In this document: positions 1 to 6,220 of the stretch, piece by piece
Layout of the letters: each line of letters opens with the position of its first letter
Numbering within the stretch: position 1 is the stretch's first letter
NCBI GenBank assembly: GCA_003645915.1
Contig: QNDG01000073.1
Location: 1-7,060, forward strand
Direction: 5' to 3'
DNA from: Candidatus Zhuqueibacterota bacterium
GTDB lineage: Bacteria > Zhuqueibacterota > QNDG01
Length of the DNA stretch: 7,060 nt
Notes under the pieces: model-generated
Told to the model about the DNA's origin: nothing
What the model saw: only the letters and a program-made list of their open reading frames with translations
Database searches by the model: none
Position numbers and translations under genes: made by a program

Positions 1-1
1 A

Positions 2-955
2 AACAGTGAATCAATTATAGAAAAATCCTCCTTAAATAATAGAATTTCTAATTGTGTGAAAGAGGCAATACCGCCTGCTCTTAAAACCGGTTCGTGGTTA
101 TTATCCATAACTGTTCCTGTTTCCTTTTTAGTATTTATTCTTAAAATTACAGGAATTTTACAGATTATCGCACATTTTTTTACTCCGATATTTTCTTTTA
201 TGGGGCTGCCAGGAGAATCTGCTATAGTTTTTACAACTGCCTGTCTTCTCAATGTGTATTCAAGTATTGCTGTTATCCAGACTCTTGGTCTTGCAGGCCG
301 GGTTGTGACAATTCTTGCTCTTATGTGCTTAATTTCACATAATCTCCCTGTAGAAAGTATGGTTCAGAAAAGAACCGGATCTTCTGCAATTAAAATGATT
401 TTAATCAGACTTCTTTCCGGCTTTGCAGGTGCGGTAATACTTAATAAAATACTTCCTCCGGATTCTCCGGGGATATCGGATACTTTTGCAAAAACTTCTG
501 TGCTGGCAAGGGGCTTTACAGTTGAATTTCAATTATGGGCAGTGGGAATGCTGAGGTTGTGCATTAAGATTATGGTGCTTATAACTCTTCTTATGATTTT
601 CCAACGGATTCTGGAGGAGTTCGGAGTTACAGGATTTCTTTCACGTATTTTAAAGTATCCGCTTATGATTCTCGGAGTTCCACATCAGGCGGCATTTCTC
701 TGGATTGTGGCAAATACTCTTGGCCTTGCATACGGCTCAGGAGTAATGATGGATCATATAAAGCGCGGGAAAATATCCCGTTCCAATGTAAACATCCTGA
801 ATTATCATGTTGCAATTTCACATTCACTGTTGGAGGATACACTTCTTTTTGTAGCAATAGGAGTTTCAGCATGGTGGATTACAATACCAAGACTCGCTCT
901 TGCTGCTGTTGTTGTATGGTCTAAACGATTTATTGATATGTTTTTTAAAAAATAA
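2..955 (+). CDS. Tandem Gate-domain (nucleoside-recognition family) membrane protein, probably 5'-partial
   Basis: This is a polytopic inner-membrane protein whose transported substrate, if any, is unknown. Counting from the GTG at 56 (299 aa), hydrophobic segments lie near residues 13-35, 55-79, 82-97, 114-133, 159-185, 201-230 and 262-289. The sequence is pseudo-duplicated: a first Gate-like unit (about 19-103) ends in ISH-N-LPVE (93-100), and a second (about 174-270) ends in ISH-S-LLED (254-261). Paired Gate domains are known in nucleoside-recognition proteins and in the FeoB C-terminus, but there is no G domain here. The GTG at 56 has no Shine-Dalgarno, unlike every other clear start in the window. 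The frame stays open for 18 more codons to the left edge with no other start codon, so the true start is probably outside the window; GTG 56 remains the alternative. The stop is TAA at 953-955, with no obvious terminator after it. Family assignment is fairly sure and function is not. Confidence 0.8.
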   Translation, partial: NSESIIEKSSLNNRISNCVKEAIPPALKTGSWLLSITVPVSFLVFILKITGILQIIAHFFTPIFSFMGLPGESAIVFTTACLLNVYSSIAVIQTLGLAGRVVTILALMCLISHNLPVESMVQKRTGSSAIKMILIRLLSGFAGAVILNKILPPDSPGISDTFAKTSVLARGFTVEFQLWAVGMLRLCIKIMVLITLLMIFQRILEEFGVTGFLSRILKYPLMILGVPHQAAFLWIVANTLGLAYGSGVMMDHIKRGKISRSNVNILNYHVAISHSLLEDTLLFVAIGVSAWWITIPRLALAAVVVWSKRFIDMFFKK

Positions 956-972
956 AAAAGCATTGAACTCTG

Positions 973-1012
973 AATTATACGTGTAACAAACAGTATTAAA
1001 TCCCGTATAATT
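973..1012. repeat. 9-bp perfect inverted repeat
   Basis: AATTATACG (973-981) is the exact reverse complement of CGTATAATT (1004-1012), with 22 bases between the arms. The right arm contains the TATAAT of the candidate peptidase promoter. The left arm contains the same hexamer on the other strand. It could be an operator, a weak hairpin after the upstream gene, or chance in AT-rich DNA. No run of T follows, so it does not look like an intrinsic terminator. Confidence 0.4.
983..1011 (+). promoter_or_regulatory. Candidate sigma-70-type promoter for the S9 peptidase
   Basis: GTAACA (983-988, 4 of 6 to TTGACA) lies 17 bp before a perfect TATAAT (1006-1011). Transcription would start near 1018, leaving a leader of about 53 bases before the ATG at 1071. 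The -10 lies inside an inverted repeat, which would allow repressor control. The assignment is by eye against the generic consensus. Read-through from the upstream gene, which has no clear terminator, is also possible. Confidence 0.4.
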
Positions 1013-1070
1013 ATCAGTAAATACTTCCCTTTAACCAGAATAAGATATTATAATTACGGAAGGAGAACAA

Positions 1071-4022
1071 ATGATTCGCAAGCAGAGAAGAATTATATCT
1101 TCGGTTTTAATTTTTATTATGATGTTATCAGTTTATTCGCTTTTTGCCGAAGATAAACGGCAGACCACAAAACGGCCTCTTGAAATATGGGATATTGCGG
1201 GCTGGAAGAGTATCCGCTCCCCTGTAGTCTCAAATAACGGCAGATGGTTCGGTTATATGTTATCACCCAATGAGGGTGACAGTGAAGTGATTTTAAGAAA
1301 CACAGCCGATACAACTGAATACAGGTTCAAGGTAGGGAAAAAAGGATACGGAACAAAGATTTCATTCTCTGAAGATTCAAAATGGGCTGCTTTTTTGATT
1401 TCGCCTGCAACAAAGGAAGCTGAGAAATCAAAGAAAACAAAAAAGAAACTTTATGACAAGCTGTGCCTTGTTAATCTTACAACAGGCAGTGATACAACTT
1501 TTGATAAAATCCGGTCATTTAAATTCTCCGGTAAAAATCCTTTATGGATAGCAATGATGGAATATGCTGGTGAGACAAAATCCAAGTCAAAGGATAAGCC
1601 CAAAGGTGCAGGGCTCCTGCTTTACAATCTTAAAAACAGCAGCACTATCTATCTTGGAAGTGTTTCTGAATTTGCGTTTGACAAATACGGCAAATGGCTC
1701 GCCCTGATTATTGATACTGAAGGCAAAAAAGGCAACGGAATTCTTCTGCGGAATATGTCAACAGGAGTATTGTCTCCTCTTGATAATGACATTGCAAATT
1801 ACGAGAAATTAAACTGGACGGAAAAAGGTGATGCATTTGCTGTCCTTAAAGGAAAAAAGAACGAAGATTACAAAGAAAAGCTCTATTCATTAATAGGGTT
1901 CTGTAATTTCGGAAAAAATCTTCCTGTAAAAGTTGTTTATGATCCGCTTAAAGACGAATCGTTTCCCAAAGATATGACTATCAGCCATAACAAAACTCCC
2001 GAATGGACAGAGGATCTCTCTGCAATTATTTTCGGAATAAATAAAACAGAGCTGACAGATAAAGCCAAAGAAAAGAGAGAAGAGGAGAAAAAGAAGGCGG
2101 AACAAGCTGAAAAAAAGAAAGAGAACAAGGATAAAAAAGGCAAAAAAGGAATGGGGAAAAACAAGGAAGATGAACCCAAGCTGCCTGATATGGTTATATG
2201 GCATTATAAGGATAAAAGACTTCAGTCACAGCAGTGGGTGGAAGAGAAGAAAGATAAGAAATACAGTTATCTCTCAATTTACAGGGTAAAAGAGAAACAA
2301 TTTATCCGCCTTGCAGATGATGAGGTAAGAAGAGTTGAACCTGCTCCAAAAGGGCATTATGCTCTCGGATATGATGACAGTAAATACAGATTGATGGGTA
2401 ATCTTGACGGCCGCTATTACAGGGACGTTTATGTGTATGATCTGAAAACAGGTAAACGTAAGCTGGTTCTGCAAAAAAGCAGATGGGATTACAGGCCTTC
2501 TCCTGACGGTACGCACTTTTTATATTACAAAGACGGTAATTTTTACACTTATGATATGGCAAACTCCAGATCATACAATATCACCAGGGGACTGCCTGTT
2601 TCTTTTATTAACACAGAAGATGATCACAATGTTAAAAATCCGCCTACACGGTTTATGTCATGGCTTAAAAACGGAAGAGGAGTTCTTTTAAATGATAACT
2701 GGGATATCTGGTCAGTGCCGGTTCACGGTGGTAAAGGAGTAAATCTTACTGTTAACGGCAGAAAGGATTCTCTCCGCTATCAATATCGGTTCAGGATTTA
2801 TCCGAGAGAGAAGGGCGTTGATTTTTCAAAACCCCAGTATTTTACTGTTTACGGAGAATGGACTAAAAAGAAGGGTGTTGTAAGGATAGATAACGGTAAA
2901 CCTGGTCCCAAAAGATTGTTATGGGGAGATGCTGCATTCAGCAGGATATTAAAAGCTGAAAAAGCGGGTGTTTTCCTCTATACAAAAGAGACAAATTCGC
3001 TGTATCCTGATTACTATGTTTCAAACAGCAGTCTTACAGGCGGACGGAAGATTACAGATGCAAATCCCCAGCAGAAGGATTTTTGCTGGTCGGCAGGTAT
3101 AAAGCTTATTAATTATGTAAATGACAGAGGGCAGAAACTACAGGCAGCGCTGTATCTGCCGGCAGGTTATGAAGAAGGTAAGAGCTATCCCACTATAGTT
3201 TATATGTACGAGAAACTTTCCCAGAGAGCTAACAATTATCCTATGCCTGGTATAGCATGGGGAGGATTTAACCAGGCTTTTTACACAAGCCAGGGTTATG
3301 CAGTGCTGACTCCGGATATAACATTTAAAATCAATGATCCTGGTATATCATCTGTGGGATGTATCCTGCCTGCAGTAGAAGCTGCAATTAAGACCGGTAT
3401 TGTGGATAAGGAACATGTCGGGATCCACGGGCATTCGTGGGGAGGATACCAGACAGCTTTCATTATTACCCAGACTCCGATTTTTAAAGCAGCCGTAGCA
3501 GGAGCTCCCCTTACAAACATGATCAGTATGTACTCATCAATTTACTGGAATTCCGGCAGCGGCAATATGGCTATATTTGAATCCAGTCAGGGGAGATTCT
3601 ACGGCGGATTCTGGGACAATCTTGATGCATATACACGGAATTCACCTGTTTATCATGCAAAAAAGGTTGTTACTCCGTTAATCATTCTTCATAATGATAA
3701 AGACGGTGCTGTTGACTGGAACCAGGGTATTGAGTATTTCAATACCTTAAGAAGATTAAACAAGCCTGTTGTTATGCTTGAATACAGGGGAGAGAACCAC
3801 GGCCTTCGTAAGATGGAGAACCGCAAGGATTATATGGTCAGGATGAAAGAATTTTTTGATCATTATTTGAAAGATAAACCTGCTCCCGAATGGTGGGAAA
3901 AGGGTGTTCCGTATTTAAAAATCAAGGATCATTTAAAAGAAAGAGCAAAACTGTTAAAAAAGCCTGACGAGAAAAAAAGTAAAGAGGATGAAAAAACGAA
4001 ACCGGCTGAAACAGAAGAATAA
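1071..4022 (+). CDS. Secreted S9-family (prolyl oligopeptidase-like) serine peptidase
   Basis: This is a serine peptidase predicted to cleave peptides outside the cytoplasm. The N-terminus is a signal peptide: basic RKQRR (3-7), hydrophobic core 8-24, and likely cleavage after A26 (SLFA|ED). No lipobox cysteine is present, so it should be periplasmic or secreted. Residues about 38-670 are the repetitive beta-rich region expected of the S9 propeller that gates substrate entry. Residues about 680-935 are the alpha/beta-hydrolase domain. The nucleophile is S789 in GHSWGG, the acid D878 in HNDKDGAV and the base H910 in GENHGL, so the triad is complete. N875 replaces the glycine of the usual HG-x-x-D motif, which I recall from related bacterial S9 proteins. 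A Lys/Glu-rich insert (about 328-369) interrupts the propeller, and a similar charged tail ends the protein (955-983). At 983 aa it is longer than classical prolyl oligopeptidases (about 700 aa). The start is supported by AGGAG at 1061-1065, five bases before the ATG. A strong terminator follows, so it is probably transcribed alone or with the gene upstream. The exact peptide specificity cannot be read from the sequence. Confidence 0.93.
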   Translation: MIRKQRRIISSVLIFIMMLSVYSLFAEDKRQTTKRPLEIWDIAGWKSIRSPVVSNNGRWFGYMLSPNEGDSEVILRNTADTTEYRFKVGKKGYGTKISFSEDSKWAAFLISPATKEAEKSKKTKKKLYDKLCLVNLTTGSDTTFDKIRSFKFSGKNPLWIAMMEYAGETKSKSKDKPKGAGLLLYNLKNSSTIYLGSVSEFAFDKYGKWLALIIDTEGKKGNGILLRNMSTGVLSPLDNDIANYEKLNWTEKGDAFAVLKGKKNEDYKEKLYSLIGFCNFGKNLPVKVVYDPLKDESFPKDMTISHNKTPEWTEDLSAIIFGINKTELTDKAKEKREEEKKKAEQAEKKKENKDKKGKKGMGKNKEDEPKLPDMVIWHYKDKRLQSQQWVEEKKDKKYSYLSIYRVKEKQFIRLADDEVRRVEPAPKGHYALGYDDSKYRLMGNLDGRYYRDVYVYDLKTGKRKLVLQKSRWDYRPSPDGTHFLYYKDGNFYTYDMANSRSYNITRGLPVSFINTEDDHNVKNPPTRFMSWLKNGRGVLLNDNWDIWSVPVHGGKGVNLTVNGRKDSLRYQYRFRIYPREKGVDFSKPQYFTVYGEWTKKKGVVRIDNGKPGPKRLLWGDAAFSRILKAEKAGVFLYTKETNSLYPDYYVSNSSLTGGRKITDANPQQKDFCWSAGIKLINYVNDRGQKLQAALYLPAGYEEGKSYPTIVYMYEKLSQRANNYPMPGIAWGGFNQAFYTSQGYAVLTPDITFKINDPGISSVGCILPAVEAAIKTGIVDKEHVGIHGHSWGGYQTAFIITQTPIFKAAVAGAPLTNMISMYSSIYWNSGSGNMAIFESSQGRFYGGFWDNLDAYTRNSPVYHAKKVVTPLIILHNDKDGAVDWNQGIEYFNTLRRLNKPVVMLEYRGENHGLRKMENRKDYMVRMKEFFDHYLKDKPAPEWWEKGVPYLKIKDHLKERAKLLKKPDEKKSKEDEKTKPAETEE

Positions 4023-4028
4023 AAGTGC

Positions 4029-4060
4029 AAGGGGCTGCAGTTTTAGGCAGCCCCTTTTTA
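4029..4060 (+). terminator. Intrinsic terminator after the S9 peptidase
   Basis: GGGGCTGC (4031-4038) pairs perfectly with GCAGCCCC (4047-4054) around an 8-base loop. Two A-T pairs extend the stem (4029-4030 with 4055-4056). The right arm runs straight into TTTTT (4055-4059). The hairpin begins six bases after the TAA of the peptidase gene. This is a textbook Rho-independent terminator for the plus strand. Confidence 0.92.
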
Positions 4061-4210
4061 TTGGTATTACGGATAAAATCAAAGTGCGTCAGATCAGGAT
4101 TTATAATCATATTTAAATGATTGATTGAACTTAAGCAGAAAATTGTTTATTTTGCCTTTGAACCATTTTGACTGCAAAAAAGGCAGGAGCCTGATTTTTT
4201 GAGGTTTAAT

Positions 4211-4239
4211 CTGAACGGATTTGATTTATAAATTATACT
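4211..4239 (+). promoter_or_regulatory. Weak candidate promoter for the small Cys-rich gene
   Basis: TATACT (4234-4239) is a 5 of 6 match to a -10 element. CTGAAC (4211-4216) lies 17 bp upstream but matches only 3 of 6 of a -35. A promoter is expected here because a strong terminator isolates the gene from the peptidase. The rest of the 4061-4261 gap holds only a 6-bp AT-rich inverted repeat (AATCAT 4105-4110, ATGATT 4117-4122) and a weak 7-bp one (4153-4159 with 4179-4185). Confidence 0.3.
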
Positions 4240-4261
4240 GATTAAGTACGGAGTATTAAAT

Positions 4262-4483
4262 ATGACGGACAAATCGGAAAATGCCGGAGTAAACAAATCA
4301 TCAATTAAATTTTGTGATTTAAGATGCCCCTACGCATCTCTTCCCAAACATGATGATATTGACGGATCAAACAGCTGCAGAACATTTTCTGCAATTTATT
4401 GTGAAAAGCTTAAACAGTATGTAACAAAAAATGCACCCTGCCCTCTAATTTTTGGAAAAAGAAGACCCAAATCCGTTTGGTGA
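4262..4483 (+). CDS. Small five-cysteine protein of unknown function
   Basis: This is a 73-aa soluble protein with no signal peptide or membrane segment. Its cysteines are C18, C22, C39, C47 and C60. C18 and C22 form C-x3-C followed by P-Y-A-S-x-P-K, and C39 and C47 flank R-T-F-S-A-I-Y. Five cysteines in a 43-residue stretch suggest a bound metal (zinc or an iron-sulfur centre) or a redox role, but no named motif fits, so I assign no function. The C-terminus is basic (GKRRPKSVW). GGAG at 4250-4253, eight bases before the ATG, supports the start. The strong start and a composition that does not look random argue for a real gene. It converges on the sigma-54 activator gene with only two bases between the stop codons, so it is not in an operon with it. 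A link to nitrogen control rests on position alone and is weak. Confidence 0.75.
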   Translation: MTDKSENAGVNKSSIKFCDLRCPYASLPKHDDIDGSNSCRTFSAIYCEKLKQYVTKNAPCPLIFGKRRPKSVW

Positions 4484-4485
4484 TT

Positions 4486-6024
4486 TTACTTGAATCTTGA
4501 TACGTCAATATTGTAATTCTTTATCTTATAACCGATAATTCTTTCAGTAGTGTTTAACAACCTTGCTGCTCTTGCTCTGTTGCCTTTTGTAGTTTTAAGA
4601 GCATCCTGTATCAGCTCTTTTTCATATGATGCAACTGCATCTGTTAGTGATAATCTTGGTACTGTATTACTGCTTTCAGCTGTTTGCAGACTAGGGGGAA
4701 GATGATAGCTGTGAATAACCTGATCATCACACAAAAGCACTGCTCTTTCTATGCAGTTTTCAAGTTCCCTGACATTGCCGGGCCAGTGGTATCTCATAAG
4801 CATATCAATTGCAGGAGTAGAGATACGTTTTATTACTTTTCTGTGTTTCCTGCCGTATTTAAGCATAAAATGATCGGCCAGAAGCAGTATGTCGGTTTTT
4901 CTGTCTCTTAAAGGAGGAATATAAATTGAAAAAATATTTAATCTGTAGTATAAATCTTCTCTGAAGCGCCCGTTTTCAATCATTTTTTCAAGATTTGCAT
5001 TTGTTGCTGTAATAATTCTGGCATCAGTTGTAATAGTTTCTGTTCCGCCTACTCTTTCAAACTGCTGGCTTTGAAGAACACGAAGCAGTTTAACCTGAGT
5101 CTGAAGAGAAATTTCTCCCACTTCATCAAGAAAAATAGTACCCTGATTTGCAAGTTCAAATCTTCCTTTTTTGGCTGCAACAGCACCTGTAAAAGCACCT
5201 TTTTCATGACCGAAAAATTCCGATTCAATTAGTGTCTCCGGTATTGCAGCGCAGTTTACCTTTATAAAAGGTTTGTCAGATCTCAGTGAATTGAAATGTA
5301 TTGCTTCAGCAATCAGTTCTTTTCCAGTACCGGATTCACCCCAAATAAGCACTGTGGTGTCAGTTTTTGCAATTTTTGCCACTTGCTCATAAACATCTCT
5401 CATCTCATGACTGTTGCCGATTAAATTGTCAAAATTGTACTCCTGATGCAGTTTTTGTTTCAGTTCCACATTTTGGTTGATTAAAGTTTCTTTTTCTGCT
5501 TCAATAACGTGGCATACTCGTATGGGTTGAAGCAGGGCAGATGCAACTAAAGTGAAAAATTTTAAAGTACTGTCATAATCTCTTCTTGGATAATAAGGGA
5601 GGGTGACAGCAAGGAGCCCCAAAGTTCTGTAATCAAGAGTAATCGGAAGGATTATGAATGTTTCTTCTTTGTTAAAGGACTCCCGGAGCTTCATTAATTT
5701 TTCTACGGATGTCTCTTTGGATGCCTGAGGTATTACAACAGGTTTGCCGGAAACTGCTATGCTTCCGAGAATATTATTATCAAAACCAAAGATTTTCTCT
5801 TCAATCATTTTTTTAAATCCAATGGCAGCTCCGGTTGATATTAATTTTTTATTATTATTACATAAAAATACGACCCCAGATTTGATACCGTAGGACTGCA
5901 TCAGAATCCTCAGAGATGCAAGGAGAGCTTCATTTAATACAAGAGTTCTGGAAAGAGCCTTGTTAATTTCAACAAGAATACTCAGTTTTTTTATTGTTTT
6001 TGGAATTGGTTTTGATTTGTTCAT
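4486..6024 (-). CDS. Sigma-54-dependent transcriptional activator, GAF-AAA+-Fis (NifA-like architecture)
   Basis: This is a 512-aa bacterial enhancer-binding protein that would remodel the sigma-54 polymerase closed complex using ATP. The N-terminus (about 15-170) is a GAF-type sensory domain followed by a short coiled linker (about 172-197). The AAA+ domain (about 200-430) is complete: Walker A GESGTGKE (229-236), the sigma-54 contact loop GAFTGA (276-281), Walker B FLDE (298-301), the FREDLYYRLN segment with the arginine-finger region (354-363) and sensor II WPGNVREL (414-421). A Fis-type helix-turn-helix closes the protein (about 467-506, NRARAARLLNTTERIIGYKI). No phosphorylation receiver domain is present, so control is probably by ligand or a partner protein, as in NifA/FhlA-type activators. 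I chose the ATG at 6024: it has AGGA (6031-6034) six bases upstream. The longer alternative from a TTG at 6111 (541 aa) lacks a ribosome site and would translate through two operator-like repeats. The gene is divergent from glnA and shares its regulatory region, which suggests a nitrogen role. Orthology to nifA or ntrC is not established. Confidence 0.93.
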   Translation of the reverse strand: MNKSKPIPKTIKKLSILVEINKALSRTLVLNEALLASLRILMQSYGIKSGVVFLCNNNKKLISTGAAIGFKKMIEEKIFGFDNNILGSIAVSGKPVVIPQASKETSVEKLMKLRESFNKEETFIILPITLDYRTLGLLAVTLPYYPRRDYDSTLKFFTLVASALLQPIRVCHVIEAEKETLINQNVELKQKLHQEYNFDNLIGNSHEMRDVYEQVAKIAKTDTTVLIWGESGTGKELIAEAIHFNSLRSDKPFIKVNCAAIPETLIESEFFGHEKGAFTGAVAAKKGRFELANQGTIFLDEVGEISLQTQVKLLRVLQSQQFERVGGTETITTDARIITATNANLEKMIENGRFREDLYYRLNIFSIYIPPLRDRKTDILLLADHFMLKYGRKHRKVIKRISTPAIDMLMRYHWPGNVRELENCIERAVLLCDDQVIHSYHLPPSLQTAESSNTVPRLSLTDAVASYEKELIQDALKTTKGNRARAARLLNTTERIIGYKIKNYNIDVSRFK

Positions 6025-6030
6025 TTGGAA

Positions 6031-6034
6031 TCCT
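6031..6034 (-). promoter_or_regulatory. Ribosome-binding site deciding the activator start
   Basis: On the minus strand AGGA is followed by TTCCAA and the ATG at 6024-6022, a six-base spacing. It fixes the start 29 codons inside the longest open frame. The site overlaps by one base the first operator-like repeat (6034-6045), so a protein bound there would sit on the translation start region of the gene. Confidence 0.7.
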
Positions 6035-6045
6035 ACAAAAATGAA
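6034..6045. promoter_or_regulatory. Operator-like element, copy 1 (degenerate right arm)
   Basis: TACAAAAATGAA matches the consensus TACA-AAAA-TGTA except in the right arm (TGAA). On its left it has the flank TCC, which is the mirror image of the GGA that follows the right arm in copies 2 and 4. The full consensus therefore looks like TCCTACA-N4-TGTAGGA. It lies 30 bp from copy 2 and next to the ribosome site of the activator gene. Confidence 0.6.
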
Positions 6046-6063
6046 ATATCGCCAGATAAAAGA

Positions 6064-6075
6064 TACAAAAATGTA
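6064..6075. promoter_or_regulatory. Operator-like element, copy 2
   Basis: A perfect TACA-AAAA-TGTA, inside the 14-mer ATACAAAAATGTAG (6063-6076) shared exactly with copies 3 and 4, followed by GA. It lies about 40 bp upstream of the activator start codon and about 267 bp upstream of the predicted glnA transcription start. Confidence 0.75.
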
Positions 6076-6141
6076 GGAAATTGTACAAGACAATTTTTTA
6101 TGATTTTTCAAAAAGTTGAAGCTTTTTACTCCGGATGTGTA

Positions 6142-6153
6142 TGTTTATAAACA
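6142..6153. promoter_or_regulatory. 12-bp perfect palindrome TGTTTATAAACA
   Basis: The sequence is its own reverse complement and ends six bases before copy 3 of the repeat. A TGT-N10-ACA arrangement, the known NifA upstream activator consensus, spans 6138-6153, and another spans 6072-6087 overlapping copy 2. In DNA this AT-rich either could arise by chance, so the functional reading is tentative. Confidence 0.35.
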
Positions 6154-6159
6154 GGTGCA

Positions 6160-6171
6160 TACAAAAATGTA
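6160..6171. promoter_or_regulatory. Operator-like element, copy 3
   Basis: A perfect TACA-AAAA-TGTA within the shared 14-mer (6159-6172). The flank after it is TT rather than GA. It lies 30 bp before copy 4, about 171 bp upstream of the predicted glnA start, and forms the upstream half of the glnA-proximal pair. Confidence 0.75.
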
Positions 6172-6189
6172 GTTATTTGATTATCATCA

Positions 6190-6201
6190 TACAAAAATGT
6201 A
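6190..6201. promoter_or_regulatory. Operator-like element, copy 4
   Basis: A perfect TACA-AAAA-TGTA within the shared 14-mer (6189-6202), followed by GA as in copy 2. Its centre is about 141 bp upstream of the predicted glnA start, within the range where sigma-54 enhancers normally sit. The 30-bp step from copy 3 is close to three helical turns, so two dimers would bind nearly the same DNA face. Confidence 0.75.
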
Positions 6202-6204
6202 GGA

Positions 6205-6220
6205 AGCAAGATAATGACCT
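6205..6220 (-). promoter_or_regulatory. Weak -24/-12-like site facing the activator gene
   Basis: On the minus strand AGGTCATTATCTTGCT has the invariant GG and GC at the correct 10-base separation and a full TTGCT at -12. The -24 half has only GG in common with the consensus. It could drive the activator gene from sigma-54, starting near 6194 inside copy 4. I find no good -35/-10 pair for this gene either. Confidence 0.25.

Noticed and set aside
1049..1054. Second TATAAT just before the peptidase start
   Set aside because: Transcription from it would begin near 1061, at the Shine-Dalgarno itself, and there is no -35 at the right distance.
1890..2204. Minus-strand ORF rich in Phe/Leu opposite the peptidase
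   Set aside because: It is the antisense shadow of the Lys/Glu-rich codons (AAA/GAA read as TTT/TTC) and has no start signals of its own.
4178..4200. Possible bidirectional terminator (A6-GGC-AGGA-GCC-TGA-T6)
   Set aside because: The paired core is only 3-4 bp, too weak to call, and no gene ends nearby that needs it.
6034..6201. Short repeats reminiscent of a CRISPR array
   Set aside because: The repeated unit is only about 14 bp, is palindromic, and the gaps (30 and 96 bp) are unequal. There are no cas genes, and the position between divergent genes fits operators.
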